Assembly: GCA_017525605.1 (NCBI GenBank)
Contig: JAFXSM010000020.1
Coordinates: 110,971 to 174,970, forward strand
Reading direction: 5' to 3'
DNA: 64,000 nt
Source of the DNA: Treponema sp.
GTDB lineage: Bacteria; Spirochaetota; Spirochaetia; Treponematales; Treponemataceae
Below, in pieces: positions 27,698 through 36,087 of the stretch. The notes beneath the pieces were generated by a model that did no database searches, was not told the DNA's origin, and saw only the letters and a program-made list of their open reading frames with translations. The first letter of the stretch is position 1. Every line of letters begins with the position of its first letter. A program made the translations under genes and the position numbers.

Positions 27698-28933
27698 ATG
27701 ATAGATACGGAGCTTATTTTAAGTACATCTGCAAGGCAGAAAAAAGAAATAGAAAATTTAGACGCAAAGTTGTCTGTTAAGCGAGTTTCGGCAAAAATTC
27801 CATCCACTCTTAAAGAATTTGCCCGAATCATAACTGGAATCAGGCGTTGCGGAAAAAGCACTTTTGTGAATCAGGATTTTAGGGAATCAGAAAGAAATGC
27901 TTTTTATCTTAACTTTGACGATCCGGCTCTTTATGGTTTTTCATCAAGTGATTTTGTAATTCTGGAAGAAGCCATAGAACGATATCAAAAAGACCAAAAT
28001 GCTTCCAATGCTGTTTATTTTGATGAGATTCAAATTGTAGAAGGTTGGGAAGTTTTTATTAATTCTCAGCTCAGGAAGAGCAACCTTGTTACGGTAACAG
28101 GTTCAAATGCCTCTCTTTTAAGCTATGAGCTTGGAACCCGCCTTACCGGCCGCCATCTGGATTATGAGCTTTTTCCTTTTGATTTTGAGGAATTCTGTCT
28201 TTTGAGGAAATGCGAAAAATCTGCCGAAAACTTCAAGTTATTTCTTGAGCAAGGCGGTTTTCCTGAGTTTTTGATTTATGAGCGGACAGAAATCCTAAAA
28301 AGGCTTTTTGAAGACATCTTGATGCGTGATGTTGTTGTTCGTTACGGCATAAAAGATGTGCGTTCCGTAAAAATGCTTGCAATCTATCTTGCTTCAAACT
28401 GCGGAAATCTTATTACAGGTTCTAAACTTTCTGCTCAGCTTGGATTAAAGACAACAGCGACTATTCTTGAATACCTTTCTTTTTTGGAGCAGTGCTATCT
28501 GTTTTTCTTTGTGCCCAAATTCAACTATTCCGCAAAGGCACAGTCTGTGAATCCCAAAAAAGTGTACTGCATAGACACCGGAATGATTCATAATGTGACA
28601 CTTTCTGCAAACGCGGATATGGGGCGGATGCTGGAGAACGCTGTTTTTATAGAACTTCGCCGCCGCACAAAAAATATCTGGTATTATGCGGAAGCCGCTT
28701 TTGAATGCGATTTTCTTTATGGACGCGATGTTGTGCCGGAAAATGCCGTGCAAGTTTGCTATGAGCTTACGAGAGAAAACCGTGAGCGTGAGGTTCGGGG
28801 GCTTGTAGAGACTTGCAAAAAATTTGAAGGCGTAAAACCGCTTATCGTAACATTCAATCAAAAAGACAAAATTTCCTACGGAGGAATGATAATCGAGGTT
28901 GTGCCTGCTACAGAATTCTTTACAAGTAAATAA
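27698..28933 (+). CDS. DUF4143-type AAA ATPase
   Basis: A 411-residue P-loop ATPase. Walker A-like GIRRCGKSTF is near residue 50, a Walker B-like VYFDEIQIVEGWE near 108 and a sensor TVTGSNASLL near 142. The C-terminal half is a DUF4143 region (YCIDTGMIHNV...) with a restriction-fold-like ending. This large family is common in host-associated bacteria, often beside toxin or restriction genes; its function is unclear. The ATG at 27698 is chosen because the upstream 12 codons lack family similarity. It sits between hsdR and hsdM, splitting the usual hsd order. Confidence 0.85.
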   Translation: MIDTELILSTSARQKKEIENLDAKLSVKRVSAKIPSTLKEFARIITGIRRCGKSTFVNQDFRESERNAFYLNFDDPALYGFSSSDFVILEEAIERYQKDQNASNAVYFDEIQIVEGWEVFINSQLRKSNLVTVTGSNASLLSYELGTRLTGRHLDYELFPFDFEEFCLLRKCEKSAENFKLFLEQGGFPEFLIYERTEILKRLFEDILMRDVVVRYGIKDVRSVKMLAIYLASNCGNLITGSKLSAQLGLKTTATILEYLSFLEQCYLFFFVPKFNYSAKAQSVNPKKVYCIDTGMIHNVTLSANADMGRMLENAVFIELRRRTKNIWYYAEAAFECDFLYGRDVVPENAVQVCYELTRENREREVRGLVETCKKFEGVKPLIVTFNQKDKISYGGMIIEVVPATEFFTSK

Positions 28934-28951
28934 TTCAGGAGACCATATTTT

Positions 28952-30601
28952 ATGACATCAAATAACATCAGAGAAAAGACCGTTGCTCTTATCGACGAAT
29001 TAAAAGCTACCTGCCAGAGCGCAGGCCTTGGTAACGATGGAAACGAATTCAAAATCATTACACAGGTATTTTTGTATAAATTTCTGAATGATAAATTTGG
29101 CTACACATTAAAAAACAAAGAGTCTCGCTATCAGGCACAGTTCAAGAATGCAAAGGACTGGGAAGGAGAATACGCAAAACTTTCTGAAGACGAACAGAAA
29201 AGAGTTTGCCGTGTAATGGGGGCAGACTGTCCGAACTTGTATTCCCGCCATCTTATTACTCAGCTATGGAATCAGCAATCAAAAGGTGATTTTGATGTAA
29301 TTTTTGATTCAACAATGAAAGACATTGCGGCTGAGAATATGGAAATCTTTTCAACACTTACAGTAGCGAATACAAAGATTCCGATTTTTGAAGCTCGCAC
29401 TCAATATGTTACAGATGACAGCCAGAGAGCAAACTTTGCACGAGCTCTTGTTGATAAGCTTGTAAAGTTCAGTTTTGAAGAAGCCTTTGCTGAACACTAT
29501 GACTTTTTTGCAAATATCTTTGAATATCTGATTCAGGATTACAACACTGCAGGCGGCGGAAAATACGCAGAGTATTACACTCCACATGCAATCGCTACAA
29601 TTATGGCTCGTCTTCTTGTCGGTGATGATTCTGATTTGCACAACATAGAATGTTATGACCCAAGTGCCGGAACAGGAACCCTTCTTATGGCTTTGGCTCA
29701 TCAGATTGGAGAAGACCGCTGTACAATTTTCAGTCAGGACATTTCCCAGCGTTCAAACAAGATGCTCAAGCTTAATCTTATTCTGAATAATCTTGTTTCA
29801 AGCCTTGACCATGCAATTCAGGGAGATACACTTGTAAATCCGTATCATAAATCAGATGACGGAAAAGAATTGCGCCAGTTTGATTTTGTTGTTTCTAATC
29901 CGCCGTTCAAGATGGACTTTAGCGATACTAGGGAAAAGATTGCGGCCATGCCAGCTCGTTTTTGGGCGGGAGTGCCGAATGTTCCAAAAGCTAAAAAAGA
30001 AGGAATGGCAATTTACACCTGCTTTATTCAGCATGTAATCAACTCAATCAAAGATACTGGAAAAGGTGCAATCGTAATTCCGACTGGATTTATCACTGCA
30101 AAATCTGGAATTGAAAACAAAATCCTTCACAAGATTGTTGATGACAAAATTGTCTGGGGCGTTGTTTCAATGCCAAGCAATGTGTTTGCAAACACAGGCA
30201 CAAACGTAAGCGTGCTTTTCTTTGATAAATCTAAAACAGCAGATAAAGTCATTCTTGTGGATGCATCAAAACTCGGTGAAGAATACAAGGACTCCAACGG
30301 CCTTAAAAAGCGTCGTCTCACAAACGAAGAAATTGAAAAGATTGTAAAGACATTCCGCAACAAAGATGCTGTGGAAGATTTCTCTGTAGCTGTAACTTAT
30401 GATCAGATAAAAGAAAAAGGCTATGTTCTTTCTGCAGGCCAGTATTTCGACATTAAGATTGAATATGTAGATATTACAGAAGACGAGTTTAATGCTCAGA
30501 TGAAAACCGACACCGAAGAGCTTAAGGCAATGTTCAAGGAAAGCCATGACCTGGAAAAAGAAATCCATAAGCAACTGGCAAGCCTAAAGTTTGTAAAATA
30601 G
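28952..30601 (+). CDS. hsdM: Type I restriction-modification DNA methyltransferase subunit M
   Basis: A 549-residue N6-adenine methyltransferase. An N-terminal helical HsdM domain (to about residue 150) precedes GGGKYAEYYTP, the SAM-binding motif I DPSAGTGTLL (near residue 235) and the catalytic NPPF (near 317). CAGGAGACC lies about 10 nt upstream. No lesion is seen, so this is the only classical hsd subunit here that looks intact. Modification also needs an S subunit, and the adjacent hsdS is frameshifted. Confidence 0.93.
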   Translation: MTSNNIREKTVALIDELKATCQSAGLGNDGNEFKIITQVFLYKFLNDKFGYTLKNKESRYQAQFKNAKDWEGEYAKLSEDEQKRVCRVMGADCPNLYSRHLITQLWNQQSKGDFDVIFDSTMKDIAAENMEIFSTLTVANTKIPIFEARTQYVTDDSQRANFARALVDKLVKFSFEEAFAEHYDFFANIFEYLIQDYNTAGGGKYAEYYTPHAIATIMARLLVGDDSDLHNIECYDPSAGTGTLLMALAHQIGEDRCTIFSQDISQRSNKMLKLNLILNNLVSSLDHAIQGDTLVNPYHKSDDGKELRQFDFVVSNPPFKMDFSDTREKIAAMPARFWAGVPNVPKAKKEGMAIYTCFIQHVINSIKDTGKGAIVIPTGFITAKSGIENKILHKIVDDKIVWGVVSMPSNVFANTGTNVSVLFFDKSKTADKVILVDASKLGEEYKDSNGLKKRRLTNEEIEKIVKTFRNKDAVEDFSVAVTYDQIKEKGYVLSAGQYFDIKIEYVDITEDEFNAQMKTDTEELKAMFKESHDLEKEIHKQLASLKFVK

Positions 30602-30609
30602 GGAAAATT

Positions 30610-31755
30610 ATGGAAAATGAATTGATGAATATACACACGAACGATATTTTAAGTGATGCGAGAAAGATAATTGACTCAGCAAGAACAAACGCAGTTCGTA
30701 GTGTCGATTTTTGCCGTGTTCAAATGTACTGGAATCTTGGAAGGCGAATCTTTGAAGAAGAACAGCAGGGAAAAGACAGGGCTGATTACGGAACATATCT
30801 TATAAAAAATCTTGCCCAGAATTTGGAAAAAGAATATGGAAGTGGTTTTTCAGAACGTCAGCTGAAATTTTGTCGCCAGTTCTACAGACTTTATCCAATT
30901 GGGAACACACTGCGTTCCCAATTAAACTGGAGTCAGTATCGTTCTCTTATTCAAATATCTGACCCGGATAAACGTGAGTATTACGAACTTGAATCTGTAA
31001 ATAACGGTTGGACGGCACGAGAAACGGAGCGTCAGATTAACAGCCAATTGTATGAAAGGCTCTTATTGAGCAACGACAAGGAAAGCGTGCTTGCAGTTGC
31101 AAGAAAAGAACGCATCCCGGTATCGCCAAAAGAGATAATAAAAGATCCTATGGTTCTTGAGTTCCTAGGTCTTGAAAGAAAGCCTGCCTATTATGAAAAA
31201 GATTTGGAAAGTGCAATTATTTCGCATATTGCAGATTTTCTTTTGGAAATGGGTAAAGGATTTTCTTTTGTTGCCAGACAAAAACGTATTCTTTTAGAAG
31301 ATGACGAATTTTTTATTGATTTGGTTTTTTATAATCGTATTTTAAGATCTTTTGTAATAATAGAACTTAAAACGGGAAAACTGACACATCAGGATTTAGG
31401 TCAGCTTCAGATGTATGTAAATTACTATGATCGTAATGAAAAACTTCCTGATGAAAATCCTACAATTGGTATTCTGCTTTGTTCTAGTAAAAATGATACA
31501 GCCGTAAAAATGGCTTTACCGAAAGACAATAAAACAATTCTTGCAAGTGAATATAAGTTATATCTTCCTACCTCTGAGCAACTTGTAAAAGAAATTGAAG
31601 AAGTAAAACAACTTGCAGCTTCTGTTAGTGTTGAGGATGCTGTAAAGCTTTCAACACCAAGTATAAAAGATGCAGCAGAACTTAAGATTTCTAATGTAGA
31701 GAATGCCGCTAAATCTGCTTATATGAAGAAGCAACTGAAAAAGACGAAGGACTAG
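30610..31755 (+). CDS. DUF1016 / PDDEXK nuclease-family protein
   Basis: A 381-residue protein. The N-terminal DUF1016 helical region (VDFCRVQMYWNLGRRIFEEEQ, then SERQLKFCRQFY and SQYRSLIQISD) leads to a C-terminal PD-(D/E)xK nuclease core (about residues 215-320) with FFIDLVFYN and FVIIELKTG carrying the D and E-x-K residues. Such proteins recur inside type I restriction loci; a nuclease or accessory role is inferred. The last 45 residues (EDAVKLSTPSIKDAAELK...) are a low-complexity tail not typical of the family. It starts 8 nt after hsdM. Confidence 0.87.
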   Translation: MENELMNIHTNDILSDARKIIDSARTNAVRSVDFCRVQMYWNLGRRIFEEEQQGKDRADYGTYLIKNLAQNLEKEYGSGFSERQLKFCRQFYRLYPIGNTLRSQLNWSQYRSLIQISDPDKREYYELESVNNGWTARETERQINSQLYERLLLSNDKESVLAVARKERIPVSPKEIIKDPMVLEFLGLERKPAYYEKDLESAIISHIADFLLEMGKGFSFVARQKRILLEDDEFFIDLVFYNRILRSFVIIELKTGKLTHQDLGQLQMYVNYYDRNEKLPDENPTIGILLCSSKNDTAVKMALPKDNKTILASEYKLYLPTSEQLVKEIEEVKQLAASVSVEDAVKLSTPSIKDAAELKISNVENAAKSAYMKKQLKKTKD

Positions 31756-31790
31756 GCTGTTATGGAAATTGCAAAATGGAGAATTGAACA

Positions 31791-32214
31791 ATGCAAAACG
31801 GAATAGCGATACACAACAGAGAATGGATAAAAGACAAAATCTACACGATTCGCGGCGAGCAAGTGATGCTGGATTTTGAGCTGGCAGAAATCTATGGTTA
31901 TGAAACCAAACGATTTAATGAGCAGGTAAAGCATAATATTGAGCGATTCGATGAGGATTTCAGATTTCAACTGACAGACGAAGAATTCAAGGTAATCTTG
32001 AGGTGCAAAAATTCCACCTCAAACGAAATTTTGAGGTCTGATTTTTCGACCTCAAAAACGGAAAACCGCGGTGGACGCCGATACAAGCCCTACGCATTTA
32101 CAGAGCAGGGAATATATATGCTTCGGAGCTTCGCTCAAAGACTTGGGCAAAAAATGCTTTGCGTTTGAAGTGTTTGATTCAGCTTTCATAGCAGATATTT
32201 TGGCGAAAGTGTAA
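31791..32214 (+). pseudogene. ORF6N-domain protein, frameshifted with internal deletion
   Basis: The first 117 or so codons encode an ORF6N DNA-binding domain ([37 protein letters not shown]...[16 protein letters not shown]). The frame then ends at 32168. In another frame, [19 protein letters not shown] continues to a TAA at 32212-32214; this is the usual C-terminal segment of the same family. The central region between these two parts is missing and the join is out of frame. GGAGA 8 nt before the ATG comes from the small repeat shared with the two neighbouring genes. Confidence 0.7.
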
Positions 32215-32224
32215 AAAAGAGATT

Positions 32225-32254
32225 TGATAATTGATAATGGAGAATTGAGAATTG
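32225..32254 (+). repeat. Small intergenic repeat providing ribosome-binding site and TTG start (copy 1)
   Basis: TGATAATGGAGAATTGAGA followed by ATTGAAA; a nearly identical copy lies at 33203-33229 and a shorter one at 31776-31787. In each copy GGAGA is the ribosome-binding site of the gene that begins 8 nt later. Confidence 0.7.
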
Positions 32255-33207
32255 AAAACAGAAAACGGAAAGTTGAAGAAATATAAGTTGGGTGATATTG
32301 AAAAAACGATTTCGGAAGAAGAATACTCAGAACTTCTCAAATCGGCTAAGACGCAGATAGACACAAGCCGCTCTACACTCGCTTTCCAGGTAAACTCAAC
32401 AGCGAACGCGACATATTGGAACTTGGGAAAACTGTTGCACGAGCAAAAAATTGATGGTGGATACGGCAGCGATATAAAGATTCTGATGAGAAACTGCTAC
32501 ACGCTGTAGCAGTTTTGCAATGGGGACATAATTTGTTGCTCATAAATAAAAAACTCTCGGACGCAGAAAGTCTTTTTTATGCAACAGAATCCGCGCAAAA
32601 GAATTGGAATCGAGATTTTCTGCTAAATGCAATCAAAATGAATATGTTTGCTTCCCACAAAAACGAGCTTTTGGACAACAATTTTTCCAAAACGCTGCCA
32701 GTTTTGCAGTCGGAGCAGGCAAACGAGATTTTCAAAGACTCTTACAATCTGGGCTTTTTGTCGGTAACAGAGCCGATTGCGGAGCTGGAACTTGAAAAGC
32801 GGCTTGTGGAGAAAATCAAGACTTTCATGCTGGAACTCGGCACGGGATTTTCGTTTATCGGAAATCAGCACCGCCTTGAATACAACGGCAAAGAGTATTT
32901 TGTTGATATGCTTTTCTTCAACCGCAAACTGAAATGTCTTGTTGCCGTCGAGCTGAAAATCGGGGAGTTCAAGAGCGAGTATGTCGGCAAAATGAACATG
33001 TATCTTTCTCTTTTGGACAAATTGGAAAAAGAAGAAGACGAAAATCAGTCTATCGGGATAATTCTTTGTGCCGAAAAAGACCATCTTGATGTGGAAATTG
33101 CATTGCAGGACGTGAACAAGCCGATTGCCGTTGCGGATTATGAACTGATTGTGCCGAAAAAGGAATTGCAGAAACTTGTGCTTAAGGAAATGAAAGAGAC
33201 TAATTGA
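32252..33207 (+). pseudogene. Second DUF1016/PDDEXK nuclease gene, internally deleted and frameshifted
   Basis: The first part (TTG start at 32252; EYSELLKSAKTQIDTSRSTLAF, TYWNLGKLLHEQ, GYGSDIKIL) stops at 32509. The second part is open in another frame from upstream of 32515 (EKLLHAVAVLQWGHNLLL) to 33207 and holds the nuclease core FVDMLFFNRKLKCLVAVELKIG. About 60 residues that family members carry between the DUF1016 motif and QWGHNLLL are missing, and the junction shifts the frame. The C-terminal nuclease half might still be made from the ATG at 32515. Confidence 0.75.
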
Positions 33208-33229
33208 TAATGGAGAATTGAGAATTGAA
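33203..33229 (+). repeat. Small intergenic repeat providing ribosome-binding site and TTG start (copy 2)
   Basis: TTGATAATGGAGAATTGAGA followed by ATTGAAA, the same element as at 32225-32254. Here it supplies GGAGA and the TTG start (33225) of hsdS. Confidence 0.7.
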
Positions 33230-34446
33230 ACTGAATGATATTGCGTATTTTGTAGACGATAAAATTTCAAGTGATGAAATTTCACTGAATGAATATATAA
33301 CTACCGACTGTCTTCTTCAAAATAAAAAGGGGCGTAGTTTTGCTACAAATTTGCCACCTCAACCTTGTAGTCTTACAAAATTTAAAAGAGGCGATGTTTT
33401 GATTGGAAATATTCGTCCGTATCTGAAAAAGATTTGGCTTGCAGATATTGACGGAGGCTGTTCCCTTGATGTTTTAGCACTTCGCGCAAAAAATAAAGAC
33501 GAATCAGCATATCTTTATTCAGTTTTAATGCAAGATGGTTTCTTTGACTTTGTAATGAAAGCTCCTAAAGGCAGTAAAATGCCTCGTGGAGATAAAAATC
33601 ATATTTTAACATTTCCTTGTTTTAGTGTTAATCACAAAATAGAAATCGGAAAATTTATAAAATCCCTCGATGACAAAATCGCATTGAACCGCCCGCATAA
33701 ATGCAAAACTGGAAGAAATGGCAAAACGGCTTTATGACCACTGGTTTGTGCAGTTTGACTTTCCTAATGCAGATGGCAAGCCATACAAAGCAAGTGGCGG
33801 CAAAATGGTCTGGAACGAAACGCTCAAATGCGAGATTCCAGAGGGATGGGAAGTAAAATCAGTAAACGATATTTCAATCTCTTACCGCGGTGTTGGATAT
33901 TCAGCAGATGACGAAAAGTCTGTAAGTGATAAAGATGTAGTTTTGATTTTACGTGGAAACAATATTTCAAATAATCACATTGTTTATGATAGCAATACAG
34001 TTTATTTGGATAAATCGTTTGTGTCCGAAGAACAGAAAATAAACAAGTTTGACATAGTGATGACAATGTCCAGTGGTAGCAAAGAACATGTCGGAAAATC
34101 TGCAATGTTCTTGTTTGATTCGCCTCATTCTTATGGAGCTTTTTGTAATAAAATTACACCTGCAAAAGATTGTCAATTTTTTCTGGAAAAATATTTACAT
34201 TCCGAATATTTCAAAAAATATATTCAAATCACATGCTCAGGAACTGGTATAAACAACCTTACTAATGAACATTTTGATAAGGCCTTTTTTCCCTTTCCTG
34301 ATAATGAAGTTTTGGAAAGCTTCAATCAAAAGATAAATCCAATCTATGAGCAAATAGGAGTTCTTGAAAAAGAAAACCTTAGACTCATGGGATTGAGAGA
34401 CAGACTGTTGCCGTTGCTGATGAACGGGCAGGTGGAGGTGAAGTAA
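33225..34446 (+). pseudogene. hsdS: Type I restriction specificity subunit, frameshifted
   Basis: The first target-recognition half runs from the TTG at 33225 to a stop at 33737. It ends KFIKSLDDKIALNRP and then turns into frameshifted residues. In the next frame INAKLEEMAKRLYDHWFVQFDFP continues as the normal central helix and second recognition domain to 34446. Removing one base near 33700 restores a single typical HsdS of about 405 residues. The second half could start separately at the ATG at 33718, so two half-subunits remain possible. It ends LRLMGLRDRLLPLLMNGQVEVK, duplicated as a remnant at 35334-35387. Confidence 0.82.
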
Positions 34447-35321
34447 TGGGCAAAATCTCAATCCGATTTTTTAACGACAGGGAAGTTCGCGCAGTTTGGG
34501 ACGAAGAAAACTCAAAATGGTGGTTTAGTGCAATCGACATTATCCGTGCAATCAACAATGAAGATGATTATGTAAAAGCGAGTAACTACTGGAGATGGCT
34601 CAAAAAAAGGTTTGGCACGGAAAATATCCAACTCGTGAGTGTCACTCACGACTTCAAATTTGAATCTCCTGATGGCAAAAAGCGAAAGGCAGACGCTCTT
34701 GACTACGATGCTGTTCAGACGCTTGCAAAGAATTATCCGAATAACAATGCCGCAAAGTTCCTCGATTGGTTCAATTACAGCGACAATACGATAGACGGAC
34801 AAAGCAAAAAGAAAGCGTACACTTTTTTGCAGAGCAATCTTGTGAAAGATGAGGATGTCGGAACTATAAAAGCGTTGCAACAGATTCACGCCTACATCTT
34901 TGGAGGGCTTTACGACTTTGCTGGCAAAATACGCACAAAAACAATCAGCAAGGGCGATTTCACTTTTTGCGTAGCTCAGTTTTTGCCAGAGGCTTTGCAA
35001 CAAATCGAAGAAATGAGCGAAAACTCTTTTGAGGAAATTGTAGAAAAATATGTGGAGATGAATGTGGCTCATCCGTTTATGGAGGGCAACGGCAGAAGCA
35101 CAAGGATTTGGCTTGATTTGATTTTCAAAAAGCGGCTTTCCAAGTGTGTGGACTGGAGCAAAATTCCAAAAAACGATTATCTAAATGCAATGATAGAAAG
35201 TCATTCCGATACGACAAAAATCAAAACTCTTTTGCAAAATGCCTTGACCGATAAAATCAACGACCGTGAGATGTTTATGAAAGGCATTGATTATTCATAT
35301 TACTATGAGGAATCAGAGTAA
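34446..35321 (+). CDS. Fic-family AMPylator with N-terminal BRO-N-like domain
   Basis: A 291-residue fusion. The N-terminal 110 residues resemble BRO-N/antirepressor DNA-binding domains (ISIRFFNDREVRAVWDEENSKWWFS, DIIRAI, a KRKADALDYD segment). The C-terminal Fic domain (about 120-280) carries the complete catalytic motif HPFMEGNGRSTR, so transfer of AMP or a related group to a protein is expected. No obvious inhibitory S/T-xxx-E-G/N helix is seen. The ATG overlaps the hsdS TAA (TAATG), so expression is coupled to hsdS. A remnant hsdS 3' end follows. Related genes occur in type I restriction loci as accessory or toxin-like genes; the role here is inferred. Confidence 0.85.
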   Translation: MGKISIRFFNDREVRAVWDEENSKWWFSAIDIIRAINNEDDYVKASNYWRWLKKRFGTENIQLVSVTHDFKFESPDGKKRKADALDYDAVQTLAKNYPNNNAAKFLDWFNYSDNTIDGQSKKKAYTFLQSNLVKDEDVGTIKALQQIHAYIFGGLYDFAGKIRTKTISKGDFTFCVAQFLPEALQQIEEMSENSFEEIVEKYVEMNVAHPFMEGNGRSTRIWLDLIFKKRLSKCVDWSKIPKNDYLNAMIESHSDTTKIKTLLQNALTDKINDREMFMKGIDYSYYYEESE

Positions 35322-35333
35322 ATAAATTGTGCA

Positions 35334-35387
35334 CTTCGCAACAGGCTTTTGCCGCTCTTGATAAATGGACAGGTGGAGGTGAAATAG
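35334..35387 (+). pseudogene. Remnant of a second hsdS 3' end
   Basis: Reads LRNRLLPLLINGQVEVK and a stop, matching the C-terminus of the hsdS just upstream (LRDRLLPLLMNGQVEVK). Only the last 18 or so codons remain. It shows that a second hsdS existed, or that the locus was duplicated with the Fic gene between the copies. Confidence 0.75.
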
Positions 35388-35437
35388 AATAATTCTTCTG
35401 GCAGAATGTGCTATAATTGCGAATTGGGAGATAGCGA

Positions 35438-35632
35438 ATGAGCGAAAACGAACTTGATTCAACTTGTGGCGTTTCTGACGAAGACCTTACGAGGCGCTTT
35501 GTGGAAGCTGTCCGTATAGAAAATGAAATAAAGCGAATAAAGGGAACGCCCACGGCGGGCTACGACATAGAAAAAAAACAGGCTTTTTTGGAATATGCAG
35601 ACGGAAGAAAAGAATATGCTCCAGCAAACTAA
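35438..35632 (+). CDS. Small protein, putative antitoxin of a zeta-type toxin
   Basis: A 64-residue acidic protein (SDEDLTRRFVEAVRIENEIKR, GYDIEKKQAFLEYADGRKEYA). It has TATAAT about 24 nt upstream and GGGAGA 9 nt before the ATG. The next gene, a broken zeta-type kinase, starts inside its last codons, the layout of an antitoxin-toxin pair. Small partners of this shape accompany zeta-like toxins in many gut bacteria; function is inferred from context. Confidence 0.65.
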   Translation: MSENELDSTCGVSDEDLTRRFVEAVRIENEIKRIKGTPTAGYDIEKKQAFLEYADGRKEYAPAN

Positions 35633-35920
35633 AAAGCCAGAAATTATTGTCTTTGCGGGACCGAACGGCAGCGGAAAATCAACGGTCACGAAATTGGCAA
35701 AAATCATCGAGCCATATATGTTTCGGAAGCCAAAATTATTTCACGCTATGAAAAATGTTTAAAATTGTTACCTGAACTTCTAAAAGTCTGCGATATTATG
35801 CACATTTATGACAATACCACAATCCCTTTCAGAATCTTCAAAAAGCGTAAAGATGAATTTTTCTTTTGGTCAAACGATTTTTGGAAAGAATCTGATGTCA
35901 AAAAATTGCTTTCACTGTAG
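35616..35920 (+). pseudogene. Zeta-type toxin (P-loop kinase), internally deleted
   Basis: It begins EIIVFAGPNGSGKSTVTKLAKIIEPY, the Walker A end of a zeta toxin, then goes out of frame and stops at 35762. Another frame from about 35714 encodes YVSEAKIISRYEKCLKLLPELLK...FRIFKKRKDEFFFWSNDFW, the C-terminal end of the same family, to a TAG at 35918-35920. The middle of the protein (about 100 residues with the substrate site) is absent, so the toxin is dead while its partner gene remains. Confidence 0.75.
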
Positions 35921-35931
35921 GGTGGTATTGC

Positions 35932-36012
35932 ATGAACGCGGGACTTTTTACACCCGACATCGATTTTGAAAGGCTTTTAGCGTACTGGGGGAAGGGGCAA
36001 AAAGAGGAGTGA
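35932..36012 (+). other. 26-codon open frame, probably a gene remnant
   Basis: MNAGLFTPDIDFERLLAYWGKGQ and a few further residues. No convincing ribosome-binding site and no recognised family. Its 3' end lies inside the right copy of the flanking direct repeat. Confidence 0.25.
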
Positions 36013-36030
36013 TTTTGTAAAATCATATAG
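35997..36030 (+). repeat. Right copy of the 34-bp direct repeat flanking the defence island
   Basis: GCAAAAAGAGGAGTGATTTT followed by GTAAAATCATATAG; about 30 of 34 positions match 24414-24447. It marks the return to chromosomal-type sequence before miaB. Confidence 0.6.
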
Positions 36031-36040
36031 CGACCTTCTA

Positions 36041-36073
36041 ACTATCGAGTTCTGCAATGCAAAACTCGATAGT
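36041..36073. terminator. Hairpin between the island and miaB
   Basis: ACTATCGAGTT (36041-36051) pairs perfectly with AACTCGATAGT (36063-36073). A moderate T-rich stretch follows on the plus strand. It may end transcription from the island, and resembles the hairpin at 54779-54821. Confidence 0.5.
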
Positions 36074-36087
36074 CGCTCTTTTCTTGA

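Noticed and set aside
33690..33740. Programmed frameshift in hsdS
   Set aside because: No homopolymer slip site or stimulatory structure is evident at the break; a plain one-base insertion explains it better.
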